NCBI RefSeq assembly: GCF_002871005.1
Contig: NZ_PHSN01000010.1
Location: 1 to 64,000 of the forward strand
Origin: Acidimangrovimonas sediminis
GTDB lineage: Bacteria; Pseudomonadota; Alphaproteobacteria; Rhodobacterales; Rhodobacteraceae
Length of the DNA stretch: 64,000 nucleotides
Direction: 5' to 3'
Each line of letters begins with the position of its first letter. The stretch's first letter is position 1. Of this stretch, positions 8,372 to 15,844 are shown one piece after another. The notes below the pieces were generated by a model that searched no databases, had not been told where the DNA came from, and saw only the letters and a list, made by a program, of their open reading frames with translations. A program made the position numbers and the translations under genes.

Positions 8372-8668
8372 ATGCCCGAAGTCACGATCGTCTCATGGCG
8401 CGACATCCCGGCCCAGGTCATCGTCGGCAAGGGCCGCCGCGGCGCCAAGCGGCCGCTGCCCGAACGCTTCGAACAGGCGATCGACCGCTGCGCCATGAAG
8501 GTCGGCGCACAGGAGACCGACGCCTATCTCGCCGAATGGCGCAAGGCCGCCCCCTACGAGGTGGCGGGCGATCCCGAAGAGGTGCTCGCGGCGGAACTTT
8601 CCCGCCTCGAGACGGAATACGACAGCCAGCGCCTGAAGACGCTGATCGACAATGACGGCTGGGCCTGA
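8372..8668 (+). CDS. Small 'virulence factor' family protein, 98 aa
   Basis: A 98-residue soluble protein starting MPEVTIVSWRDIPAQVIVGK, with a conserved arginine-rich GRRGAKRPLPERF segment and a helical C-terminal half. It matches the small family labelled 'virulence factor' in databases, a name with no established function. It lies directly upstream of the methylene-THF reductase gene (70-base gap, same strand) and is probably co-transcribed with it. A role in one-carbon or methionine metabolism is suggested by position only. GGAGGAAA just upstream supports the start. Confidence 0.75.
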   Translation: MPEVTIVSWRDIPAQVIVGKGRRGAKRPLPERFEQAIDRCAMKVGAQETDAYLAEWRKAAPYEVAGDPEEVLAAELSRLETEYDSQRLKTLIDNDGWA

Positions 8669-8738
8669 CGCCCGGTTGCCCCCTCGTTCGCCCCGCGGAT
8701 CGTCCCGCACCCCCGTGTTCACCCTCAGGGAGGCTCTG

Positions 8739-9692
8739 ATGGCCCTTCTCAATTTCCGGCGCCCCGATCCGCGGCAGGATGCGGCCTTGCAGGAGCGCGC
8801 AGCCTCGGCCGAGGTGGAGGCCTTCCTCAAGGGCTTCTCGATCGAGGTGATGCCCCGCACCGCCGAGAAGATCGAGGATTTCCGCGACCTGCTGCCCGCG
8901 GGCACTCGGGTCTACATCGCCCATATCGACGGCACACCGATCGAGGACATGGTGGCGACCGCGGCGCGGCTGGCGCGCGAAGGCTATGCCGTGATGCCGC
9001 ATCTGCCGGCCCGGATCATCCGCGACCGGGCGCAACTTGCCGACTGGCTCGCCCGGTACAAGGGCGAGGCCGGGGTCGACCAGGCCCTGTTGCTGGGCGG
9101 TGGCGTGGCCCGGCCCGCGGGCGTGTTCGACAATTCCATGCAGCTGATCGAGACCGGCCTGTTCGACGGCTTCACCCGGCTGCACATCGCGGGCCACCCG
9201 GAGGGCAACCGCGACATCGACCCCGACGGCGGCGATGCCAACGTGATGGACGCGCTGCGCTGGAAGGCGGCCTTCTCCGAGCGTACCGACGCGAAGATGG
9301 CGCTGGCCACGCAATTCGCCTTCGACGCCGCCCCCGTGATCGCCTGGGCCGACCGGCTGGCGGTAGAGGGGATCGACCTGCCGATCCATATCGGCGTGGC
9401 CGGCCCCGCCAAGCTCCAGACCCTGATCAAGTTCGCCATCGCCTGCGGCGTCGGCCCCTCGCTCAAGGTTCTTCAGAAGCGCGCCCGCGACGTCTCCAAG
9501 CTTCTGCTGCCGTTCGAGCCGGACCAGTTCGTGGCCGATCTCGCCGCCCACAAGGCCCGCTATCCGGGCTTCGGCATCGAGGCCGTGCATTTCTTTCCGC
9601 TCGGCGGTATCAAGACCTGCGCCGGCTGGACCACGGCGCACGGGGGCACGTCGGGCGTGCCCGCGCGCGACCAGGCCCACGCACAGGCATAA
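8739..9692 (+). CDS. Divergent methylenetetrahydrofolate reductase (MetF superfamily)
   Basis: A 317-residue TIM barrel of the methylene-THF reductase superfamily, which makes 5-methyl-THF. Seen are IEVMPRTAEKIEDF (about 36-49), YIAHIDGTPIEDMV, ALLLGGGVARP and HIAGHPEGNRDI. It is more distant from E. coli MetF than usual. Its place between corrinoid and methyl-THF methyltransferase genes supports a role feeding methyl groups to methionine synthesis. Start at 8739 follows a strong AGGGAGG. The C-terminus (after GGIKTCAGWTT) is short and low in structure. Confidence 0.82.
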   Translation: MALLNFRRPDPRQDAALQERAASAEVEAFLKGFSIEVMPRTAEKIEDFRDLLPAGTRVYIAHIDGTPIEDMVATAARLAREGYAVMPHLPARIIRDRAQLADWLARYKGEAGVDQALLLGGGVARPAGVFDNSMQLIETGLFDGFTRLHIAGHPEGNRDIDPDGGDANVMDALRWKAAFSERTDAKMALATQFAFDAAPVIAWADRLAVEGIDLPIHIGVAGPAKLQTLIKFAIACGVGPSLKVLQKRARDVSKLLLPFEPDQFVADLAAHKARYPGFGIEAVHFFPLGGIKTCAGWTTAHGGTSGVPARDQAHAQA

Positions 9693-9776
9693 CCCCCGCC
9701 GCACGGCGCGGGGGATGGTCCGGCGGCACGACACCGCGACGGGACGGGCGCAGAAGAGGCGCGGAACGGGGGAAGA

Positions 9777-10424
9777 ATGCGCGACACGCTGCTTTTCGAT
9801 CTGGACGGGACGGTCGCGCATACCGACCCGATCCACGAGACGGTCTTTCGCGCGCTCTTCACCGCCCACGGCGTCGCGCTGGAGGAGGATTTCTACAGCC
9901 GCCACGTGATCGGCAGCTCCAACGCCGCTATCTTCGCGCATTTCCTGCCCGATCATCCCGACCACCGGGCCCTCAGTGCCGAGAAGGAAGCCACCTTCCG
10001 CGCCAGCCTGCCCACCCCCTTTCCGCCGACCGCGGGCCTTTCCGCCCTGCTCGCGCGGGCCGAGGCGGAGGGCTGGCGCCGCGCCATCGTCACCAACGCG
10101 CCCCCCGCCAATGCCGAGGCGACGCTGGAGGCGACCGGCCTCGCCCGCCATTTCGACCTGATCGTCTCGGGCGCCGCCCTCGGCCGCTCCAAGCCCGACC
10201 CGTTCCCCTACCAGGAGGCGATGCGTCACCTCGGCGTCACCCCCGACCGTGCCATCGCCTTCGAGGACAGCCCCTCGGGCGCCCGCGCCGCCCGCCGCTC
10301 GGGCGCGTTCACCGTGGGCGTCCGCTCCTCGCTGTCCGACCAGGACCTGCGCCAGGCCGGCGCACATCTGACGATCCAGGATTTCACCGACCCCGCGCTC
10401 GAGCCGCTGCTCGGCGCCGCATGA
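9777..10424 (+). CDS. HAD superfamily phosphatase (beta-phosphoglucomutase-like)
   Basis: A 215-residue HAD hydrolase with motif I DLDGT (Asp8 nucleophile, Asp10 acid/base), motif II TNAPP (about 105), motif III Lys in GRSKPDP and motif IV EDSPSG. The helical cap after motif I places it with phosphoglycolate phosphatase and beta-phosphoglucomutase. The substrate cannot be read from sequence. It sits 84 bases after the reductase gene and 19 bases before the methyl-THF methyltransferase gene, so a shared transcript is likely. A housekeeping phosphatase role is equally possible. Confidence 0.85.
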   Translation: MRDTLLFDLDGTVAHTDPIHETVFRALFTAHGVALEEDFYSRHVIGSSNAAIFAHFLPDHPDHRALSAEKEATFRASLPTPFPPTAGLSALLARAEAEGWRRAIVTNAPPANAEATLEATGLARHFDLIVSGAALGRSKPDPFPYQEAMRHLGVTPDRAIAFEDSPSGARAARRSGAFTVGVRSSLSDQDLRQAGAHLTIQDFTDPALEPLLGAA

Positions 10425-10443
10425 GGCAGGAAGGACAGACGAC

Positions 10444-11445
10444 ATGAGCACCCGCACCGTACTCGAATCGAAGTCTAAGACCGTGGTGATCGGCTTCGAC
10501 GAGCCGTTCTGCGTGATCGGCGAACGGATCAACCCCACCGGCCGCAAGAAGCTGGCGGCCGAGCTGGAGCTGGGCGATTTCTCGACCGTGGAGCGCGACG
10601 CGCTGGAACAGGTGGCCTGCGGGGCGATGGTGCTCGACGTGAACTCGGGCGCGGTGTTCTCGAACAAGATGGCCGAGGATCCGCGCTATGCCGACAACAA
10701 CTTCGTCGAGCCGCCGCTGATGCGCGAACTTTGCGCACGGGTGCAGGCGGTCGTGGACGTGCCGCTCTGTATCGACAGCTCGGTCCCTGGTGCGCTGGAG
10801 GCGGGCCTTGCGGTCTGCGAGGGGCGCCCGCTGGTCAACTCGGTCACCGGCGAAGAGGAGCGGCTGGAAAAGGTGCTGCCGCTGATCGCCAAGTACAAGG
10901 TACCGGTGGTGGCGATCTCGAACGACGACACCGGGATCTCGGACGATCCGGACGTGCGCTTCGCGGTCGCGAAGAAGATCGTCGAGCGCGCGGCGGATTT
11001 CGGCATCCCGGCGCATGACATCGTGGTCGACCCGCTGGTGATGCCGGTGGGCGCGAAGGACACGGCAGGCCTGCAGGTCTTTGCCCTGGTCAAGCGGCTG
11101 CGCGAGGAGCTGGGGGTAAACACCACCTGCGGCGCCTCGAACATCTCCTTCGGGCTGCCGAACCGCCACGGGATCAATGCGGCCTTCCTACCAATGGCGA
11201 TCGCGGCGGGGATGACGAGCGCGATCATGAACCCGATCCGCAAGGCCGAGATGGAGGCGATCCGCGCGGCGAACTTCCTCATGAACCACGATGCGAACGG
11301 CGGTGACTGGATCCGCTTCTCGCGGGTGGTCGAGGCGGTCGACGGGGGCCAGAGCTTCGCCGAAGCCTCGGCCGCAGCAGCAGCCTCGGGCGGTCGCGGC
11401 GGGCGTTCTGGCGGGCGTGCGGGGCGCGCGCGGGCACGGGGCTGA
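10444..11445 (+). CDS. Methyltetrahydrofolate:corrinoid methyltransferase, split-MetH pterin module
   Basis: A 333-residue pterin-binding barrel of the MtgA/AcsE/MetH-domain family. Evidence includes VIGERINPTGRKKL near the N-terminus, a DVNSG segment, IDSSVPGALEAGL, VNSVTGEEERL and CGASNISFGLPNR. It would transfer the methyl group of 5-methyl-THF to the corrinoid protein at 3297. With the homocysteine methyltransferase at 666 this completes the three catalytic modules of MetH as separate proteins. The last 19 residues are Gly/Arg rich (six Arg, no acidic residue) and fall outside the barrel. Start follows GAAGGA. The RamA-like reactivase expected for such systems is not in the window. Confidence 0.87.
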   Translation: MSTRTVLESKSKTVVIGFDEPFCVIGERINPTGRKKLAAELELGDFSTVERDALEQVACGAMVLDVNSGAVFSNKMAEDPRYADNNFVEPPLMRELCARVQAVVDVPLCIDSSVPGALEAGLAVCEGRPLVNSVTGEEERLEKVLPLIAKYKVPVVAISNDDTGISDDPDVRFAVAKKIVERAADFGIPAHDIVVDPLVMPVGAKDTAGLQVFALVKRLREELGVNTTCGASNISFGLPNRHGINAAFLPMAIAAGMTSAIMNPIRKAEMEAIRAANFLMNHDANGGDWIRFSRVVEAVDGGQSFAEASAAAAASGGRGGRSGGRAGRARARG

Positions 11446-11504
11446 GCTCCGACGGCGGGCCTATCGGGTTCCCAGATCCGCATCGCGGCGCAAGCTGATG
11501 CGGC

Positions 11505-11628
11505 GGGCCGGCGGGGGCGCTGCCCCCTGCACCCCCGGGATATTTTCGAGCAGAAAGGGAAGAGGGGCTGCCTTCTTCTGAGTGGAAATATCCCACGGGG
11601 GTGCGGGGGTGTGAAACCCCCGCGGATG
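11505..11628 (+). repeat. 124-bp extragenic inverted repeat, left copy
   Basis: This element is nearly identical (two substitutions in 124 bases by eye) to the reverse complement of 15118-15241. It contains two GC-rich hairpins, GGGGGCGCTGCCCCC and a GGGGGTnTnAAACCCCC type, joined by an AT-richer centre with GATATTTTCGAGCAGAAAGG. It lies between the convergent methyl-THF methyltransferase and P450 genes, so it probably terminates both. Confidence 0.85.
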
Positions 11629-11688
11629 CGGCGCGTGCGGAGGTGAGAAACCCCTGCGCCGCAATCTCCGCCGGCACTGGCGCCGGGA

Positions 11689-14010
11689 TCAGAGGGCGAG
11701 CTTCAGTTTCGCCCCCCTGGCGCGCGAACAGCAGGTCATCATCCGGGTCATGCCCGCGCGTTCGGACCGTGTAAGGACGGCGTCGCGGTGATCGATCTCG
11801 CCCTCGAGCACCGCGACTTCGCAGCTGCCGCACAGGCCCTCGCGGCAGTCGCAGGCGACATCGACCCCCGCGGCGGCCAGTGCGTCGAGGACGGTTTCGT
11901 CGGGGGCCACCGTCACGGTGAGGCCGCTGTCGGCCAGATCCAGCGTGAAGCCATGTTCCGCCCCGGGGTCGAGGAGGGCGCTGGCGGCCTGGAAATGTTC
12001 GAAGCGGTAGGTGCCCTCGGGGTGGTCCGCGGTCAGGTCGTCGAGCGCGGAGAGCATCCGCGCCGGGCCGCAGGCGAAGATCTGGCCGCCTTCGGGCAGG
12101 CTCGCCACGATGGCGGCGAGGTCGGCCCGGGTGCCCTCGTCGCCCACGTGCAGCGTCAGGCGATCGCCGTGGTCGGCCGCCAGCCGGTCGAGGAAGGCCA
12201 TCCGGCCGCGCGACCGCCCGGCGTAGTGGATCTCGTAGCTGCGGCCGAGGATCTTCAGCCGGTCGGCCATGGCGAGGATCGGGGTGATGCCGATGCCGCC
12301 GGCCACGAGCATCGTGTGGGGCCGGGTCTCGTCCAGCCGGAAGTGGTTGCCGGGCCCGCGCAGGCGCAGTTCCGTTCCGGGCCTGAGCCGCTCGTGGAAG
12401 TGGCGCGAGCCGCCCTTGCCGGTCTCCTCGCGCAGGATCGCCACCGAATAGCCCGCGCCGGGCCGGCCGCAGAGCGAGTACTTGCGCTCGACCGTGCCAT
12501 CGCAGAGCTCGACATGGGCGCCTGCGGTCCAGGCGGGCAGCGGGCGGCCCTGCGGGTCCTCGAGCGTCACGCCAAGCACGCCCTCGGCCTCCTGCCGCAC
12601 CTCGGCCACGCGGACCCGCCGCGCGATGTCGCGCGCCGAGGGGGCGCCAACGGCAAAATCGCGTACGGGGTGCGGAGCGGCGTTTCCGGCCCGTTCGGGG
12701 ACCTGCGCCGGATCCCATTCGACCCAGAGCGCCTCCGGTCCGCGGAACGAGGTGGAGGGGACGTAGCTGAACGCCTGCTCCGCCAGCCTGAGGCCGGGGA
12801 TGCGGCGGGTCATCTCCTCGAGGAAGATCCGCATTTCCATTCGGGCGATGTTCTTGCCCATGCACTGGTGTGCGCCGTAGCCGAAGGACAGGTGGTCCAC
12901 CGCGTCACTGCGGTAGATGTCGAAATCGTCGGCATTCTCGAAATGCAGCGGGTCACGGTTGCCCGAGGTCTGCACGATCAGCAGCTTCGCGCCCTCGGGG
13001 ATCTCGACCCCGCCGACCACCGCGGGGGCCGTGGTCTGGCGCCGCCACGCGACGATGGACCCCCCGTAGCGCAGGCATTCCTCGACCGCGTTGGGAATGA
13101 GGCCCGGGTCGTTGCAGATCTCTTCCCAGGCGGGCCGGTTCGACAGCAGCAGGCGGAACATGTTGGCCGAGGCGAGCGAGGTCGTCTCGTGCGCCGCCAC
13201 GATGATCGCCATCATCATCGAGTGGACGTAGCTGTCGGTCACGACCTCGGGGATCTCGGCGTTCTTGCGGATGGTGTAGTGCATCCAGCCGGTGCCGTCC
13301 GTTTCGGCGCGCATCTTCTCGATCACCCGGCCCGCGTATTGCCAGAAGCGGCCGACGTCATGGGCGACCTCGGCCTGCTTGTCGGGCGAGGGTTTGCCCC
13401 AGGTGTTCACCGAATGCGCGACCGAGAAGGTGCGCAGCGTCGCGATCTCGTCCTCCGGCACGCCGAGGAAGTGCAGCGCCACCAGCAGCGGGACTTCATA
13501 GAGCATCGCCGCCACCAGGTCGGTGCGGCCAGAGGCAATGAAGGCGTCGATCCGCTCCGACGTCAGCTGGCGGATCATCTCCTTGTTCTTCTCGAGGTTC
13601 TCGGGAAGGAAATGATCCATCAGCGCGCGGCGGCGGATCATATGGGCGGGCTCGTCCTCGTTCACCATGGTGCGGTCCATGGCGTAATCGTAGCTTTTCA
13701 GGATCTCCACCGCCTCGGGCGTGGCGGGGGTGATCTTTTCCAGCACATTCCTGGGCGAGAACAGGATGTTGTCGCGAAACACCGCCTTGATGTCGTCGTA
13801 GCGGGTGACGATCCAGTAGCCCATTTCCTCGGAATAGAAGACGGGCCTTTCCTCGCGCGACCAGCGCAGCGCTTCGGCCGGGTCGGCCTGGTAGGGCGCG
13901 CCGAAGGCGTCGAAATGACGGGCGCGGGCGTCAAGGTCGTCCTGCGCGTGGTGGTTCTGCGCGGAGCCGGCCTGGTGGAAAGGACAGGCGGGGGCTGCGG
14001 TCTCAGTCAT
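11689..14010 (-). CDS. Self-sufficient cytochrome P450 (CYP116B-like P450-reductase-ferredoxin fusion)
   Basis: A 773-residue fusion. The P450 domain (1 to about 440) has the oxygen-activating AAHETTS (about 272-278), ExxR at Glu311-Arg314 and heme ligand Cys383 in FGYGAHQCMG. A phthalate-dioxygenase-reductase-like part (about 460-680) has RKYSLCG for FMN and GGIGITPI for NAD(P)H. A plant-type 2Fe-2S domain has Cys722, Cys727, Cys730 and Cys760. It needs no separate redox partner and would hydroxylate or demethylate small substrates; the substrate is unknown. Start at 14010 follows GGAGGATCCG. It is divergent from an IclR regulator that probably controls it, and convergent on its 3' side with a repeat element. 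Confidence 0.93.
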   Translation of the reverse strand: MTETAAPACPFHQAGSAQNHHAQDDLDARARHFDAFGAPYQADPAEALRWSREERPVFYSEEMGYWIVTRYDDIKAVFRDNILFSPRNVLEKITPATPEAVEILKSYDYAMDRTMVNEDEPAHMIRRRALMDHFLPENLEKNKEMIRQLTSERIDAFIASGRTDLVAAMLYEVPLLVALHFLGVPEDEIATLRTFSVAHSVNTWGKPSPDKQAEVAHDVGRFWQYAGRVIEKMRAETDGTGWMHYTIRKNAEIPEVVTDSYVHSMMMAIIVAAHETTSLASANMFRLLLSNRPAWEEICNDPGLIPNAVEECLRYGGSIVAWRRQTTAPAVVGGVEIPEGAKLLIVQTSGNRDPLHFENADDFDIYRSDAVDHLSFGYGAHQCMGKNIARMEMRIFLEEMTRRIPGLRLAEQAFSYVPSTSFRGPEALWVEWDPAQVPERAGNAAPHPVRDFAVGAPSARDIARRVRVAEVRQEAEGVLGVTLEDPQGRPLPAWTAGAHVELCDGTVERKYSLCGRPGAGYSVAILREETGKGGSRHFHERLRPGTELRLRGPGNHFRLDETRPHTMLVAGGIGITPILAMADRLKILGRSYEIHYAGRSRGRMAFLDRLAADHGDRLTLHVGDEGTRADLAAIVASLPEGGQIFACGPARMLSALDDLTADHPEGTYRFEHFQAASALLDPGAEHGFTLDLADSGLTVTVAPDETVLDALAAAGVDVACDCREGLCGSCEVAVLEGEIDHRDAVLTRSERAGMTRMMTCCSRARGAKLKLAL

Positions 14011-14076
14011 CGGATCCTCCCTCAGAGCGATGGATTTGCACATAGTGGACAAATCGTCTCATATATCGTATCATTT

Positions 14077-14088
14077 GAAACGAGTTTC
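14077..14088. promoter_or_regulatory. Candidate IclR operator GAAAC-GA-GTTTC
   Basis: A short inverted repeat with 5-base arms and 2-base spacer sits in an AT-rich patch (CATATATCGTATCATTTG just before it) of the divergent P450/IclR promoter region. Inverted repeats of this size are typical of IclR-family operators. The placement supports control of both genes; binding is inferred. Confidence 0.45.
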
Positions 14089-14091
14089 GCA

Positions 14092-14132
14092 AGGGCCGCC
14101 GTGCAGGGGCCGCCGCGCAGGGGCCGCCGTGA
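14092..14132. repeat. Tandem repeat of AGGGGCCGCCGYGC, about 3 copies
   Basis: Three successive copies of a 13-14 base GC-rich unit begin at about 14092, 14105 and 14119, between the candidate operator and the IclR gene. It lies in what should be the IclR leader. It could have arisen by slippage; no function is known. Confidence 0.7.
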
Positions 14133-14164
14133 CACTATGCCAGCGGGAGGATCATGAGGGGATC

Positions 14165-14896
14165 ATGAGCAGGAAGATGACGGAAAAGGCGGGAAAGGCG
14201 GAGGCCACCGAGACGGGTCTCCTCCAGACGCTGCAGCGCGGGATGGAGGCGTTCAGGATCGTCGCCGCGGCGCCGGGCGGGCTTTCGGTGGCCGAGCTTG
14301 CGGAGCGCCTCGGGCTGAACCGGGCGAACGTCTACCGGATCGTGGCGACGCTGGAGGCGGACGGGTTCGTCGCGAAGGGCCCGGGCGGCCGGATCCGGCC
14401 CGGCGGCGCGATGCTGGCGCTGGCCGTGGGGGTCGACGTGCAGCTGCGCGCCGTGGTGGGGCCGGCGCTCGACCGGCTGGCGATGGAGGCGGCGGCGACG
14501 GCCTTCCTGTCGATCGCGCGGGGGGACGATGCCGAGGCTGTCCTGGTATCGGAAAGCGACGCGGGACTGATCCGCGTGGGCTACCGGGTCGGCAGCCGCC
14601 ACCCGCTGGCCCGCGGTGCGGCGGGGATCGCGATCCTGGCCGGCCGGCCCGCCGCGCCGGGCGAGGCGCCGGCGATTGCGACAGCCCGAAACGAGGGCGT
14701 CAGCGTGACCCGCGGAGAGCTGCAGCGCGGCGCCATCGGGATCGCGGCACCGGTGCGGCTGGCGGGGGTCGAAGCCTCGGTGGGCGTGGTCGCGCTCGAC
14801 GATCTCGAGGTCGCGCGGGTGGCGCCTCTGGTGCGGGCCACGGCCTCCTCTATCGCCGCGGGATTTTCCGCGGCGAGGCCGCGCAGCGGCGCTTGA
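14165..14896 (+). CDS. IclR family transcriptional regulator
   Basis: A 243-residue IclR-family protein. The winged helix-turn-helix covers about 20-80 (LSVAELAERLGLNRANVYRI VA). The C-terminal effector domain follows, with GYRVGSRHPLARGAAG and the usual ISAPVR-like step (IGIAAPVRLAG). Family members bind small aromatic or central metabolites. It is divergent from the self-sufficient P450 and probably regulates it. The start at 14165 gives the normal domain start; two nearby ATGs and two GGGAGG/GAGGGG sites make it slightly uncertain. A longer frame beginning at 14030 would cross the operator. Confidence 0.88.
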   Translation: MSRKMTEKAGKAEATETGLLQTLQRGMEAFRIVAAAPGGLSVAELAERLGLNRANVYRIVATLEADGFVAKGPGGRIRPGGAMLALAVGVDVQLRAVVGPALDRLAMEAAATAFLSIARGDDAEAVLVSESDAGLIRVGYRVGSRHPLARGAAGIAILAGRPAAPGEAPAIATARNEGVSVTRGELQRGAIGIAAPVRLAGVEASVGVVALDDLEVARVAPLVRATASSIAAGFSAARPRSGA

Positions 14897-14933
14897 CGGC
14901 GCCCGCGGCTTCGCGTACCTCAACCGCAACCGG

Positions 14934-15007
14934 GCGGGTGTAGCTCAATGGTAGAGCAGAAGCTTCCCAAGCTTACGACGAGGGTTCGATTCCCTTCACC
15001 CGCTCCA
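14934..15007 (+). tRNA. tRNA-Gly(CCC)
   Basis: A 74-base cloverleaf with encoded CCA. Acceptor stem GCGGGTG/CACCCGC closes with discriminator T. The D arm is GCTC...GAGC and the T arm is AGGGTTCGATTCCCT. The seven-base anticodon loop TTCCCAA places U33 before CCC, giving Gly for GGG codons. It lies 37 bases after the IclR stop and just before the right copy of the 124-bp repeat. Confidence 0.93.
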
Positions 15008-15117
15008 GGTTTTCCCGATATCTTCCACGATGCGGCTCTGTTGCAGAGATCGTCTTTCTTGGCGTCCCGACATCGCGGCGCTCATGGCTGCCGGCGTTCA
15101 CACGCCCGCACCCGCCA

Positions 15118-15241
15118 CATCCGCGGGGGTTTCACACCCCCGCACCCCCGTGGGATATTTCCGCTCAGAAGAAGGCAGGCCCTCTTCCCTTTCTGCTCGA
15201 AAATATCCCGGGGGTGCAGGGGGCAGCGCCCCCGCCGGCCC
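15118..15241 (-). repeat. 124-bp extragenic inverted repeat, right copy
   Basis: The reverse complement matches 11505-11628 with only two differences by eye. The pair faces each other across 3.5 kb holding the P450, IclR and tRNA genes. Its hairpins may terminate the tRNA transcript. It fills most of the 326-base gap between the tRNA and the MarR gene; the remainder shows nothing recognisable. Confidence 0.85.
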
Positions 15242-15333
15242 CGCCCTCTCCGCCGATGCCCGCCCATTGACTTGACGCACCGGCTCGATTCTGATCATCC
15301 CGTTGCGGATGAAACGAACCGCCGGGAGGCCGC

Positions 15334-15816
15334 GTGCAGCTTGAGACCTTCTTTCCCTATCGCCTTGCCGTCGCGGCCGAGGCGTTCTCGCGCAATCTTG
15401 TGGCGGTCTATGGTCAGAACTACGGCCTCACCCGCGAGGAGTGGCGGCTTCTGTTCCTGATCGAGGGGGCGGGGCGGATCTCGTCGCTTGAACTGGCGCG
15501 GCGGACGACGCTGGGCAAGGTGCAGGTGACGCGGGCGGCGCAGCGGCTCGAGGAGAAGCAGATGATCACCCGACGGGTTCCCAAGGCGGACCGGCGGTTG
15601 CGGGAATATTCCATCACCGAGGAGGGCCGCACGCTCTTTGCCCAGGCCTTTGACGAGGTCAACGCGCGCGCCTCCGAGATCCTCGGCGCCATGGCGCCGG
15701 AGGACCGCGCCGCGCTCGACCGCGGGATCGAGGCGTTGATGCGGGCGGTGCGCGCGACCACGCCCGAGGGGGTGCTTGCCCCCGATCCGGAGGGCGGACC
15801 AGAGGTCGGCGCGTAA
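15334..15816 (+). CDS. MarR family transcriptional regulator
   Basis: A 160-residue MarR-type winged helix protein: LTREEWRLLFLIEG (helix 2), SSLELARRTTLGKVQVTRAAQRLEEK split over the recognition helices, and the wing RRVPKADRRLREYSIT. It starts with GTG at 15334, four bases after GGGAGG; no ATG fits. It is convergent with, and ends 28 bases from, the TRAP large permease gene, so it may regulate that operon only at a distance. The ligand is unknown. Confidence 0.85.
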   Translation: MQLETFFPYRLAVAAEAFSRNLVAVYGQNYGLTREEWRLLFLIEGAGRISSLELARRTTLGKVQVTRAAQRLEEKQMITRRVPKADRRLREYSITEEGRTLFAQAFDEVNARASEILGAMAPEDRAALDRGIEALMRAVRATTPEGVLAPDPEGGPEVGA

Positions 15817-15844
15817 GGCGCCCCCGCGGAGGCCGGCGCCCCGG

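Noticed and set aside
14092-14132. CRISPR-like array
   Set aside because: The three GC-rich units are directly adjacent with no spacers.
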